A stretch of 64,000 bases of DNA from Bacillus sp. UNC41MFS5 (GCF_000686805.1 NZ_KK366017.1:1223183-1287182), one strand, 5' to 3'. Counted from the first letter of the stretch, positions 34,842 through 43,225 are shown. Made by a program: numbers and translations. The notes: generated by a model not told the origin, from the letters alone.

Positions 34842-35630
34842 ATGGACTTAACTCTTTTACTGGAATACGGCTGGGTGTTATTAATTTTGGTGGCATTAGA
34901 AGGTCTCTTAGCCGCAGACAACGCGTTAGTGCTTGCGATTATGGTGAAACAATTACCAGAAGAAAAACGTAAGAAGGCATTATTTTACGGTTTGGCAGGA
35001 GCCTTTGTGTTCCGCTTTGCTTCCTTGTTTGTGATTTCGTTTCTTGTGGATGTGTGGCAGGTTCAAGCCATTGGTGCTCTATATTTGCTGTTTATGGCTG
35101 GTAATCATATATTCCGTAAGGTGGTCATTAAAGGGAAGGAAGAAGATAAAGAGGAGAAGACGGGATCAAAAAAGAGCAATTTTTGGATGACAGTATTAAA
35201 AGTAGAAGTGGCTGACATTGCTTTTGCTGTTGATTCGATCCTTGCGGCGGTCGCAATGGCCGTTGCCTTGCCAAACACACCGCTTCCAGATATCGGTGGT
35301 CTGGATGGTGGTAAATTCTTAGTAATATTTGCTGGTGGGATTATTGGATTAATAATAATGCGCTTTGCAGCGAATCAGTTTGTAAATTTATTGGAAAAAC
35401 GACCAGGTTTAGAAATTGCTGCTTTTGCAATTGTAGGCTGGGTTGGTGTGAAGCTTGCCGTCTACACGTTATCACATCCTATGCTAGCTATTTTAAATGA
35501 AGATTTTGCGCATTCAACAGTTTGGAAAATAACCTTTTATGTAGTATTAGTAGGTATCGCCGCAGCCGGCTGGTTTTTCTCAAAAGATAAAAGTGTAGAA
35601 CCAGTAAGAGAAGAACCAAAGACACTATAA
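34842..35630 (+). CDS. TerC-family membrane protein (YkoY/MeeY-like), likely manganese exporter
   Basis: Integral membrane protein of 262 aa with seven or so helices. The family's acidic membrane residues appear in LEGLLAADNALVLAIMV and VEVADIAFAVDSILAAVAMA. It is preceded by AAGGAGG and lies directly behind the Mn2+ riboswitch. TerC/MeeY proteins in Bacillus export Mn2+ and support metalation of secreted proteins (family knowledge). No ter genes are adjacent. Confidence 0.92.
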   Translation: MDLTLLLEYGWVLLILVALEGLLAADNALVLAIMVKQLPEEKRKKALFYGLAGAFVFRFASLFVISFLVDVWQVQAIGALYLLFMAGNHIFRKVVIKGKEEDKEEKTGSKKSNFWMTVLKVEVADIAFAVDSILAAVAMAVALPNTPLPDIGGLDGGKFLVIFAGGIIGLIIMRFAANQFVNLLEKRPGLEIAAFAIVGWVGVKLAVYTLSHPMLAILNEDFAHSTVWKITFYVVLVGIAAAGWFFSKDKSVEPVREEPKTL

Positions 35631-35648
35631 TTATTTTTTGCCTCATCA

Positions 35649-35680
35649 GAAAGGCAGACTGAACCATATCTGCCTTTCTT
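35649..35680 (+). terminator. Terminator after terC-type gene
   Basis: AGAAAGGCAGA / TCTGCCTTTCT around a 10-base loop. Confidence 0.85.
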
Positions 35681-35803
35681 ATTGCCTTTTTTACATACAT
35701 TCCAATGGACAGGGACAGTGAGGTTGAAAGTTGTAGAAGTTGAAACAATGAGCATCCTATAAATTATATTCATATATCTAATTTTCAAGAGAGGTTTGTA
35801 AAG

Positions 35804-36475
35804 ATGAAATTAAAAACATATCTTGTAATCGCCTTTAGCATAAGTGTTGTTTCCATTATTGGCTTTAGTCTGATATCCTTGTTAATAAGTGACCAAAAAA
35901 TCATTCATTTTGATCGGACGATAATCGACAGTGTTCAAGGAATGGAAACACCGCTTCTTACATCTGTAATGAAATTCTTTACGTTTATTGGTTCTGCTCC
36001 ATTTGTCATTGTCCTTAGCCTATTTCTTTTATTTTTTCTCTATAAAGTGCTGCATCATCGCTTAGAATTGATCTTATTTGTGGCAGCCATTGCGGGTTCA
36101 GCGATATTAAATGGAATTTTAAAGAATTTTTTTCAACGCGTACGCCCAGAGTTTCATCGCTTAATTGAAATTGAAGGTTATAGTTTCCCAAGTGGGCATG
36201 CGATGAATGCTTTTACGGTCTATGGGATTATTTCGTTCTTATTATGGCGGCATATTACAAGCGCGTTAGGAAGATGGACACTAATCTTCGTAAGTATGGT
36301 GATGATTTTAGCCATTGGCATCAGTCGAATCTATTTAGGTGTCCATTACCCCAGTGATATCATTGGCGGATATTTTGCAAGCGGCTTTTGGATTACAACA
36401 GCTATTTTATTTTTCCAATATTATCAGGAAAAACGTTATAATAAAAGACAACGCCGCGAAAAGAATAGTGCCTAA
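35804..36475 (+). CDS. PAP2-family membrane phosphatase
   Basis: 223 aa with about six helices and the three phosphatase motifs: KNFFQRVRP (KX6RP), PSGHA and SRIYLGVHYPSD (SRX5HX3D). Likely substrates are lipid phosphates such as undecaprenyl diphosphate or phosphatidylglycerol phosphate. ATG 35804 follows AGAGAGG. It is 19 bases before pssA, so a phospholipid-linked pair is likely. Confidence 0.92.
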   Translation: MKLKTYLVIAFSISVVSIIGFSLISLLISDQKIIHFDRTIIDSVQGMETPLLTSVMKFFTFIGSAPFVIVLSLFLLFFLYKVLHHRLELILFVAAIAGSAILNGILKNFFQRVRPEFHRLIEIEGYSFPSGHAMNAFTVYGIISFLLWRHITSALGRWTLIFVSMVMILAIGISRIYLGVHYPSDIIGGYFASGFWITTAILFFQYYQEKRYNKRQRREKNSA

Positions 36476-36494
36476 ATTTCTTATCTAGTATGGA

Positions 36495-37205
36495 GTGATA
36501 CATATTATCAGAAACAGTATTCCTAATTTATTTACCATTTCTAATTTATTTTTCGGATATTTATCCATCATGTATTCCGCCCAGGGGGATTACAAAAATG
36601 CAGCCATATTAATATTAATAGGGATGATGCTCGACAGTATGGATGGCAGGATTGCAAGAATGTTACGGGTGGATAGTGAGTTGGGGAAAGAGTTAGATTC
36701 GCTAGCAGATGTGGTAACTTTTGGTGTTGCACCGGCAATGATGGCATATTATTCATATTTCTCTGAGTTTGGGGTGGCAGGGATGGCCATTTCAGGATTA
36801 TTCCCTTTATTCGGAGCCTACCGATTAGCACGTTTTAATATTAATGCTGTTAAATCTTCAAATCATTATTTTACCGGTGTTCCCATCACGGCAGGTGGGG
36901 GATTGTTAACTCTACTTACCTTATTCCAAGGTAAAATGCCAGAGCTCATTCTGCCCATTGCCTTTTTTATCATCTGTTACTTAATGGTGAGCACGATAAA
37001 AATTCCTAGCTTGAAAGATGTTCCACTACCCAAATATGGAATTATCGTCACGCTTTTCCTAGGGTACGCGATATACCTCGTCTTCAAAAAAGAGCAGCAT
37101 CGCTTTCCATATTTCATCTATGTCGCAATCCCGCTATACATAGCTTTTATCATCTTCCAATTAGTAAGAAGAAAAAGAAAAAGTAACGGCGGAATAAAAA
37201 AATAA
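36495..37205 (+). CDS. pssA: CDP-diacylglycerol-serine O-phosphatidyltransferase
   Basis: Makes phosphatidylserine from CDP-diacylglycerol and serine in the membrane. 236 aa; the CDP-alcohol phosphotransferase motif DGRIARMLRVDSELGKELD (DGX2ARX8GX3D, with a final D in LAD) is intact. The frame opens at GTG 36495, but the only ribosome site (TGGAG, 36491-36495) abuts it. A non-standard ATT at 36504 would have better spacing, so the start is unresolved within 3 codons. No decarboxylase gene (psd) follows. Confidence 0.93.
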   Translation: MIHIIRNSIPNLFTISNLFFGYLSIMYSAQGDYKNAAILILIGMMLDSMDGRIARMLRVDSELGKELDSLADVVTFGVAPAMMAYYSYFSEFGVAGMAISGLFPLFGAYRLARFNINAVKSSNHYFTGVPITAGGGLLTLLTLFQGKMPELILPIAFFIICYLMVSTIKIPSLKDVPLPKYGIIVTLFLGYAIYLVFKKEQHRFPYFIYVAIPLYIAFIIFQLVRRKRKSNGGIKK

Positions 37206-37217
37206 GAACAAAAAAAG

Positions 37218-37260
37218 GGTGTCAGGCACCATGTGAAGAATTCACGTGGTGCCTGACACC
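37218..37260. terminator. Long hairpin, GGTGTCAGGCACC repeat-type terminator
   Basis: Arms of 20 bases (37218-37237 and 37241-37260) pair with only one G-U wobble around a 3-base GAA loop, with A7 before. It separates convergent pssA and qoxD. The outer 13-mer GGTGTCAGGCACC also occurs at 27424 (reverse complement) and 49984 inside genes. Confidence 0.8.
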
Positions 37261-37282
37261 TATTTATTTACCTACATTTCTA

Positions 37283-37576
37283 TTACATACCGAAGGACAT
37301 AACCCAGATCGATCCCGCAACGGTTACGAAGGCGATGAAGAAGCCGTATACGACGTTGATTACCTGGGATTTGCCGTCTTCTCCTTCGTTCATATGCATG
37401 AACATATATAGTTGAAGGGCGGCCTGGATGACAGCTAAAGAGCCGATAATCCAGAGTATTGTTTTAAAAGGAAGATTGGTTTTCAGTGCCACACCAAGTG
37501 CTGCGAAGGTGAGTACTAATGACATAATAAAACCTAATACATGTGTAAGTGGAAAACCTTTTGTATTTTTAGCCAT
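37283..37576 (-). CDS. qoxD: Cytochrome aa3 quinol oxidase subunit IV
   Basis: 97 aa, three membrane helices, opening GFPLTHVLGFIMSLVLTFAA and containing AALQLYMFMHMNE, typical of QoxD/CtaF subunits. It is the last gene of the oxidase operon and abuts qoxC (stop adjacent to start). Confidence 0.92.
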   Translation of the reverse strand: MAKNTKGFPLTHVLGFIMSLVLTFAALGVALKTNLPFKTILWIIGSLAVIQAALQLYMFMHMNEGEDGKSQVINVVYGFFIAFVTVAGSIWVMSFGM

Positions 37577-38182
37577 TTATGCCACCATCCTTGCTAAGTA
37601 CACAAATGTGAAAATAAAAATCCAGACAACATCTAAAAAGTGCCAATATAGACCGATGATAAAAGTTTTACGAGCAGTAACAGGTGTTAAACCTCGTTTT
37701 AGTATTTGGATAATAACCATAGTCGCCCAGCCAATACCCATACTCACGTGCAGTCCATGTGTTCCAAGTAATACAAAGAAGCTAGAAAGGAAAGCACTTG
37801 TTTGCATTGTGGCACCTTCATGAACATAATGGATAAATTCTGTGATCTCCATGAACACGAAGCCAGCACCAAGGAGAAGGGTAATGATAAACCATAACAA
37901 TAATCCATTCCGGTTATGACGGCGCATCTCATAAATGGCAAGACCACAAGTAAAACTACTAGTTAATAAGAGGATCGTTTCGACCATAACATCTTTTATT
38001 TCAAAAAGGTCCTTTGGAGTTGGACCGCCAGCATATCTCGCACTTAGGACAGAAAACACCGCGAAGAGGGTACCAAAGAGGATAATCTCCGCTCCTAAGA
38101 AAATCCAGAAACCGAGAATATTCATCCGGTTCTGTTCTGTTTGATATTCGAGTGGTAAGGCTGTGTTTACATTAGCTGACAT
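37577..38182 (-). CDS. qoxC: Cytochrome aa3 quinol oxidase subunit III
   Basis: 201 aa with five helices: GFWIFLGAEIILFGTLFAVF, a conserved FMEITEFIHYV, and LLGTHGLHVSMGIGW. The frame extends upstream to 38260, but GGGGGGAAC precedes ATG 38182, giving the usual MSANVNTALPLEYQ start. It overlaps qoxB by 11 bases. Confidence 0.95.
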   Translation of the reverse strand: MSANVNTALPLEYQTEQNRMNILGFWIFLGAEIILFGTLFAVFSVLSARYAGGPTPKDLFEIKDVMVETILLLTSSFTCGLAIYEMRRHNRNGLLLWFIITLLLGAGFVFMEITEFIHYVHEGATMQTSAFLSSFFVLLGTHGLHVSMGIGWATMVIIQILKRGLTPVTARKTFIIGLYWHFLDVVWIFIFTFVYLARMVA

Positions 38183-40148
38183 GGCTGTTCCCCCCTTTAT
38201 CGACGTTACGCCATGCTTTTTCAGTCTCTTTAATTTCGTCAACATGAACATGGAAGCCATCGTTATAATCGAATGAACGAATGATTAACCCAATAAGGAT
38301 TCCTACAGTGGCTATAAGAGCCGCAATTTTCCATTCAAAGACTAGGAAGAAGCCTGCGATTCCAAAGATTACACCCATATAGATTGGTAAGCCGGAATTA
38401 CTTGGCATATGGATTTCTTCAATTTCTTCGTCTTTCAACGTCAATCCTTCGTTATTCTTTTTCATATACCAGAAGCTATCGACAGATTTCACTTCAGGCA
38501 GTTTCGCAAAATTATAGAATGGAGGCGGTGAAGCAGTTGCCCACTCTAGAGTTCTTGCATCCCATGGGTCGTTAGAAATATTGCGGTCTGCATAACGTGC
38601 ACTCCAATAAATATTATAGCAAAGCGCCCCAAAGCCGATTGCTAAAATGACTGCGCCTATTGTAGATAGCATGAATAGTGGTGCATACCCTGATTCAGCT
38701 GAATACGTGTATGAACGTCGTACTGCTCCGTCAAGACCTAGGAAGAACATTGGCATAAAGGTTAAGTTAAATCCAATTGTAAAGAACCAAAAATGTATTT
38801 TACCAATTTTCTCATTGAGCATATGGCCGAACATTTTTGGCCACCAGTAATAAAGTCCAGCAAATACCGCAAACACAACACCAGGAATTAATACATAGTG
38901 GAAGTGAGCGACAAGGAATAGGGTGTTGTGATATTGATAATCCGCTGCACCCATTGCAAGCATAACCCCAGTAACACCACCAATAATAAAGCAAGGAATG
39001 AACGCAAGGGCCCAAAGCATCGCTGTTGTAAACTGGATTCGTCCTTTTCTCATCGTAAATAACCAGTTAAACATTTTGACTCCCGTTGGAATGGCAATCA
39101 TCATTGTCGTAATGGAGAAAACAGAGTTAACTCCTGGTCCAGCTCCCATTGTAAAGAAGTGGTGAACCCAAACTAGCATACTTAAAAACGCAATTCCCAC
39201 GATTGAGAATACCATTGATTTGTACCCGAACAGCATTTTTCTAGAAAAGGTTGAAATAACCTCAGAGAACATCCCAAATGCGGGAAGGACCACGATATAT
39301 ACTTCAGGGTGACCCCATAACCAGAAAAGGTTAGCCCACATCATATCCATACCGCCACCCGCTAAGGTGAAGAAGTGAGTTCCAAAGATCCGGTCAAACG
39401 TCATCAATGCAAGCGCAACAGTGAAAATTGGGAATGAAGCAACAATAATCACTGACGCAATGAATGAAGTCCAAGTAAACATTGGCATTCTCATTAGTGT
39501 CATGCCTTTTGTTCTCATTTTTAAGATAGTGACAATAAAATTAATACCCGTCATTAGGGTGCCAATCCCAGCAATTTGCAGGGCAATGGCATAATAGTTA
39601 TTCCCAATTCCAGGGGTAAATTCTTTACCAGCAAGAGGGAAGTAAGCAGTCCAACCAGCATCCGGCGACCCACCGACAACAAACGAAATATTAAACAGCA
39701 TCGCACCACTAAAGAACAGCCAGAAGCTTAACGCGTTAAGTTGTGGGAATGCAACGTCACGAGCACCGATTTGCAGTGGGATTACCACGTTCATTAATCC
39801 AATTAATAATGGCATCGCAGCAAACAAAATCATAATGACACCGTGTGTAGTAAAAATTTCATTGTAATGTTGTGCATCTAAAAATTTCATCTCTGGACGT
39901 GAAGTTTGAGCCTTCATTAAAAGGCCGTCCACACCGCCACGGAAAAACATCAACACACCAGAAAGGATGTACATAATCCCAATCCGTTTATGATCAACGG
40001 TTGTTAACCATTCTCTCCAGAGCCATTTCCATTTCTTTAAATAGGTAACTCCAGCCACAATTCCGATCATTGTTAAGAGAATAGCAATCTGGGAACCTAG
40101 TATTAATGGGTTGCCAACAATAAAAAAGTCATGCCAATTAATGTTCAT
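38172..40148 (-). CDS. qoxB: Cytochrome aa3 quinol oxidase subunit I
   Basis: Catalytic subunit of 658 aa with the haem/CuB ligands: low-spin haem His in FTTHGVIMILF, WLWGHPEVYIVVLP (CuB His and Tyr crosslink), VHHFFTMG (CuB His pair) and LVAHFHYVL (haem a3 and a His). Proton-pumping oxygen reduction with menaquinol/ubiquinol. ATG 40148 follows GGAGGTGAGC; the long frame to 40250 lies in qoxA. Confidence 0.97.
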   Translation of the reverse strand: MNINWHDFFIVGNPLILGSQIAILLTMIGIVAGVTYLKKWKWLWREWLTTVDHKRIGIMYILSGVLMFFRGGVDGLLMKAQTSRPEMKFLDAQHYNEIFTTHGVIMILFAAMPLLIGLMNVVIPLQIGARDVAFPQLNALSFWLFFSGAMLFNISFVVGGSPDAGWTAYFPLAGKEFTPGIGNNYYAIALQIAGIGTLMTGINFIVTILKMRTKGMTLMRMPMFTWTSFIASVIIVASFPIFTVALALMTFDRIFGTHFFTLAGGGMDMMWANLFWLWGHPEVYIVVLPAFGMFSEVISTFSRKMLFGYKSMVFSIVGIAFLSMLVWVHHFFTMGAGPGVNSVFSITTMMIAIPTGVKMFNWLFTMRKGRIQFTTAMLWALAFIPCFIIGGVTGVMLAMGAADYQYHNTLFLVAHFHYVLIPGVVFAVFAGLYYWWPKMFGHMLNEKIGKIHFWFFTIGFNLTFMPMFFLGLDGAVRRSYTYSAESGYAPLFMLSTIGAVILAIGFGALCYNIYWSARYADRNISNDPWDARTLEWATASPPPFYNFAKLPEVKSVDSFWYMKKNNEGLTLKDEEIEEIHMPSNSGLPIYMGVIFGIAGFFLVFEWKIAALIATVGILIGLIIRSFDYNDGFHVHVDEIKETEKAWRNVDKGGNSHVS

Positions 40149-41115
40149 CTTGCTCACCTCCATCTGATTTCTCACTCTTGTCCATACCTTCCATGTCCAT
40201 AGAATGACCAGTTGTTTCTTTCTCTTCAAAAATCTTTCCTTTAACGCCATGTACTTCGTATAATTCAGGATTTGTATAAGTTTTAGAATTCATATCCGCA
40301 TGGTTTACCCAAGCTAGGTGAGTTCCAAGGAATGTTTCCCGACCTAAGTGTGTAGGCTTAAGAAGTTGATTGTATTTCTTTTCTGTTAACTTTGGAGCAG
40401 TGTCTTTAACTTCTTTTACCCATTTTTCAAAGGCTTGCGGGGATTTCGCTTCAACTGTAAATTCCATTTCAGCATATCCCTTGCCGTTAAAGTTTGTATT
40501 TCTTCCTAAAAATTCACCCGGTTTGTCCGCAGTAAGATACAGCTCTGTCTCCATTTTGTTCATGGTGTACTTTTGTCCACCTAAAGCAGGAACCCAGAAG
40601 GACTGCATTGTACCTGCAGAAGTTAACTTAAACTGTACAGGTGTGCCAGCAGGAATATTTACGTAGTTCACTGTTTCAATCCCTTGTTCTGGATAACTGA
40701 AAATCCACTTCCAATCAGCTGAAGTCACATTGATAGTGATTGGTTTTTTATTTTCATACCCAGCAGGTACTTTTTCTAGCTTATAGATTGTTTTAACAGT
40801 AGGAATCGTTAAAGCAATGACAATAAGAATAGGAATGACAGTCCAAATTATTTCTAATTTTGTGCTGCCATGTTCTTCAGGTGGTTCGTAATCTGCATTT
40901 TCAGGCTTAGCGCGATATTTCCAGATGATATATCCAAATAAACCAAATACAACGACAACCACTAGCAACATAAAAATGAGTGACCAGTTAATTAAATCTA
41001 GAATGTCACGCGCGGCAGGTCCTTTTGGATCAAAGACGACCATATTCGTACATCCGCTTAAAAGCAAAGTTGGTACTAAAGCTAACAGTGGAATTAAGTA
41101 GCTTTTTTTAAACAT
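40138..41115 (-). CDS. qoxA: Cytochrome aa3 quinol oxidase subunit II (lipoprotein)
   Basis: 325 aa. Lipobox LLLSGC (Cys about 22), two membrane helices (about 48-70 and 90-108) and a cupredoxin domain. The CuA ligand cluster (CxxxC...H) of cytochrome c oxidases is missing (GRNTNFNGKGYAEMEF instead), which defines it as a quinol oxidase subunit. The C-terminus is His/Asp/Met rich. ATG 41115 follows GGAGGGG. The promoter carries a Rex-type box. Confidence 0.95.
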   Translation of the reverse strand: MFKKSYLIPLLALVPTLLLSGCTNMVVFDPKGPAARDILDLINWSLIFMLLVVVVVFGLFGYIIWKYRAKPENADYEPPEEHGSTKLEIIWTVIPILIVIALTIPTVKTIYKLEKVPAGYENKKPITINVTSADWKWIFSYPEQGIETVNYVNIPAGTPVQFKLTSAGTMQSFWVPALGGQKYTMNKMETELYLTADKPGEFLGRNTNFNGKGYAEMEFTVEAKSPQAFEKWVKEVKDTAPKLTEKKYNQLLKPTHLGRETFLGTHLAWVNHADMNSKTYTNPELYEVHGVKGKIFEEKETTGHSMDMEGMDKSEKSDGGEQDEH

Positions 41116-41150
41116 GAATTTTTCTCCCCTCCAAAATGTTCACTTTTACG

Positions 41151-41175
41151 ATTATAATCGTGAAACCTTTCACAA
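41151..41175 (-). promoter_or_regulatory. qoxA promoter -10 with overlapping Rex-type operator
   Basis: On the plus strand TCGTGAAACCTTTCACAA (41158-41175) matches the Rex box TTGTGAA-N4-TTCACAA at 13 of 14 positions. The minus-strand TATAAT (41156-41151) is directly downstream, so a bound repressor would cover the -35/-10 spacer. Confidence 0.7.
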
Positions 41176-41322
41176 ACAAGACTTAACTACTTCTTTTTTT
41201 TTGGTAATGTAATGAATAATCCTAATTTAAATTAGTTATTATTTAATAGTAATTAGTCTGTTAGTCTTTTCTAAAACCTATATTAACAATAATGCTGTGA
41301 TGTTAATACACGTTTTTCGATT

Positions 41323-41337
41323 AATTTGTGACAAATT
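41323..41337. repeat. Perfect palindrome between qoxA and the HesB-like gene
   Basis: AATTTGTGACAAATT (arms AATTTGT / ACAAATT around a single G). It sits roughly 150 bases from the HesB-like gene start and 210 from qoxA. No consensus recognised. Confidence 0.4.
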
Positions 41338-41489
41338 TGTTAAGGTTTTAAAATTCCTTTCGAGGAAAAATATGTATGTTGATATTTACCTGGAAATTTA
41401 GTCTTTTTTGTTCGAAACTAATAATTGTCTATTTTTGCAAAAAAGTGGGATAATACGAAGGAATACATAGATAGAGGAGAGCAAAAAAG

Positions 41490-41792
41490 ATGAAGGTAAA
41501 AGTGAATCGGAATGCAGCAAAAGCTTTGAAAAAAATGTTAGAACAAGAAGAAGCACAAGGAAAACTATTTCGTGTATATGTCACAAGTATCCATGGGGAC
41601 CATGCCCATTATGATTTAAAACTGGACACGCCAACAGAAAACGATGCGGTCGTTACAAGTGATAAAGAAATTGATTTTATTCTTGATAAAAATGAGCCCA
41701 CTTTAAATAGTATCTGGATCCAATATTTCCAATTACCGAAAGAAGAATGGCTTATTACCAATCCAACTATGGGTGTCCATCACCATCATTAA
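41490..41792 (+). CDS. HesB/IscA-fold protein lacking cysteines
   Basis: 100 aa, similar in size and pattern to HesB-like (YneR-type) proteins: KVNRNAAKALKKMLEQEE, a central GDHAHYDLKL and IDFILDKNEP. There are no Cys residues, so it cannot bind Fe-S like true IscA; the C-terminus ends GVHHHH. ATG 41490 follows AGAGGAGAG. Function unknown. Confidence 0.72.
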   Translation: MKVKVNRNAAKALKKMLEQEEAQGKLFRVYVTSIHGDHAHYDLKLDTPTENDAVVTSDKEIDFILDKNEPTLNSIWIQYFQLPKEEWLITNPTMGVHHHH

Positions 41793-41805
41793 TAGAATCC
41801 CATTA

Positions 41806-41836
41806 AAGCGCTTGTTTAAGACAGGCGTTTTTTTTA
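41806..41836 (+). terminator. Terminator
   Basis: AAGCGCTTGT / ACAGGCGTTT (10 bp with G-U pairs), then a T8 tract. Confidence 0.75.
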
Positions 41837-41852
41837 TTATTTTTATTTTTTT

Positions 41853-41951
41853 GTGATAGAGGAGGGAATCGCTGAAGATAGCAGCCATGATGATTTAATC
41901 GAACAAGAAGGCATTTTTGCCAACCTATATCTTGTCCGATACCAACAATAA
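41853..41951 (+). pseudogene. Relic of an ABC exporter C-terminus
   Basis: In frame from 41853 the sequence reads VIEEGIAEDSSHDDLIEQEG, then IFANLYLVRYQQ, and stops at 41951. This is the characteristic tail of ABC exporter half-transporters (V-x-E-x-G-x-I-x-E-x-G-x-H-x-x-L ... G-x-Y-x-x-L), with one residue missing between EEG and IAE. No upstream ATPase or membrane portion is present, and the hairpin at 41968 could be the old terminator. Confidence 0.7.
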
Positions 41952-41967
41952 TCACAAAGCAGGTATA

Positions 41968-41999
41968 CCCTTCTACCATCATAGAAGGGAAATCTTTTT
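41968..41999 (+). terminator. Terminator of the relic gene
   Basis: CCCTTCTA / TAGAAGGG around CCATCA, then AAATCTTTTT. Confidence 0.7.
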
Positions 42000-42066
42000 G
42001 TACTAAGCCTTCACAATATTGGCGAAGAGATTGACCCCAAAGGTCTTATATCTATAAAAGCCCTAA

Positions 42067-42474
42067 TCAACGCTTATTTCGAGGGTATGATATATGAAGT
42101 AGTCCATTATTAATTTGTAAATGCATTAAATGAGCCTGTGTTGGTTCTGGAAGGTCAATTACTCGTTCAAAATCACCATATTCGCGCTCTCTCTTCAGTT
42201 CCATTTCTAATGGTAAAACAGGTTTTATTCTGCCATTAATTTTTAAATGTGTATTTGAAATTAAGCTAAGCGAAACATCTTCTTGATTTACCCCAGGTAT
42301 TTCAAAAATAATAAAGTTATAATAATCATTTTGGTATAAGTCAAATTTTGGATTAAGCGATACTTCTCTAAAAAATTCATCGGGTTGTTTTTGCTTGAGT
42401 ACACTAGACCAAAAATTGCTCTCTCTATACTCGTTTGTAATCTCTAGCCATTTTCTCATTTTTTCTATATCCAT
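42067..42474 (-). CDS. Hsp20/alpha-crystallin-family protein (CotP-like)
   Basis: 135 aa. An alpha-crystallin domain covers about 45-132: FDLYQNDYYNFIIFEIPGV, HLKINGRIKP and ERVIDLPE, but the usual C-terminal IxI tail is absent (ends HISYPRNKR). It is the last gene of a three-gene cluster with two GerPA/GerPF-like genes, so a spore-coat or spore-associated role is likely (inference). Confidence 0.8.
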   Translation of the reverse strand: MDIEKMRKWLEITNEYRESNFWSSVLKQKQPDEFFREVSLNPKFDLYQNDYYNFIIFEIPGVNQEDVSLSLISNTHLKINGRIKPVLPLEMELKREREYGDFERVIDLPEPTQAHLMHLQINNGLLHISYPRNKR

Positions 42475-42486
42475 ATTACTGCTCCT

Positions 42487-42729
42487 TTAAATTTGATTGG
42501 CTATAGGCATAGAAGGGTTAGCTATTTGATCCTGATCACTAACATCTGTATCTATATTGCCTGAGTTCATTAAAGCAGTAGCTGGTGAAAAATCACCTAA
42601 AGTGAAATTTGCTCCAACAAATTTACTATTAGCAGTATGGCTGTTATGCACAGTAGGACCTATATCAACACTCCCGTTTTGGGTGGCTCCATTTATCTTG
42701 AAATTAAAAATATTTATTTGATTTGGCAT
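42487..42729 (-). CDS. GerPA/GerPF-family spore germination protein
   Basis: 80 aa. IFNFKINGATQNGSVDIGPT and HNSHTANSKFVGANFTLGD are the hallmark of the GerPA/GerPF family, which helps germinants pass the spore coat. ATG 42729 follows GGAGTTATATG. Which paralogue it is cannot be said. Confidence 0.88.
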   Translation of the reverse strand: MPNQINIFNFKINGATQNGSVDIGPTVHNSHTANSKFVGANFTLGDFSPATALMNSGNIDTDVSDQDQIANPSMPIANQI

Positions 42730-42749
42730 ATCATATAACTCCTATAATT

Positions 42750-43019
42750 TTAGATTGGTGGTAAAGGTTGAATTGGTGTATTTATATTAGTAGAATCAGT
42801 AGTTCCAATAGAGGTTTGATCATTTACATCTGGATCATTTAACAGGTTTTCCATCATTGCCTCAGTTGGTGAAGTATCTCCATATGAAGCATTAATTCCT
42901 TGTAATTTACTATTGGCAGTGGGACTGTTATGAGATGCCTCCCCAATAGTTATGGATCCATTACCCGAAATACTGTTTATTTTTAGATAATATAAATTGA
43001 TAACAACCGATGGCATCAT
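42750..43019 (-). CDS. GerPA/GerPF-family spore germination protein
   Basis: 89 aa. INLYYLKINSISGNGSITIG and HNSPTANSKLQGINASYGD match the GerPA/GerPF family. First gene of the spore cluster. Tandem ATGs at 43019 and 43016 follow AAAGGTG; the second has the better spacing. A sigma-K-like promoter lies upstream. Related to, but not close to, its neighbour at 42487. Confidence 0.88.
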   Translation of the reverse strand: MMPSVVINLYYLKINSISGNGSITIGEASHNSPTANSKLQGINASYGDTSPTEAMMENLLNDPDVNDQTSIGTTDSTNINTPIQPLPPI

Positions 43020-43048
43020 TAAACACCTTTCTATTCTTGGCTTATGGG

Positions 43049-43076
43049 TACTATATGCATTAGAGTGCCTATATGT
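43049..43076 (-). promoter_or_regulatory. Sigma-K-like promoter of the gerP-like cluster
   Basis: On the minus strand CATATAGTA (43057-43049) fits the -10 CATA-N3-TA; an AC (43076-43075) is 17 bases upstream, near the expected -35. The gerP operon of B. subtilis is a mother-cell sigma-K gene (family knowledge). The -35 is too short to be strong evidence. Confidence 0.5.
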
Positions 43077-43225
43077 TACTTAATAAAGGATCTAACGAAA
43101 AACCGAAGGGTCCTTGTTCAATTGTTTCTTATAACGATATTATGTAAACTTAAATGTTTGATTAGTTTTTAGAAATGATGTTAATCTATAATGGGAAAAG
43201 TATGGAAGGGAGCATGTTAATACAT

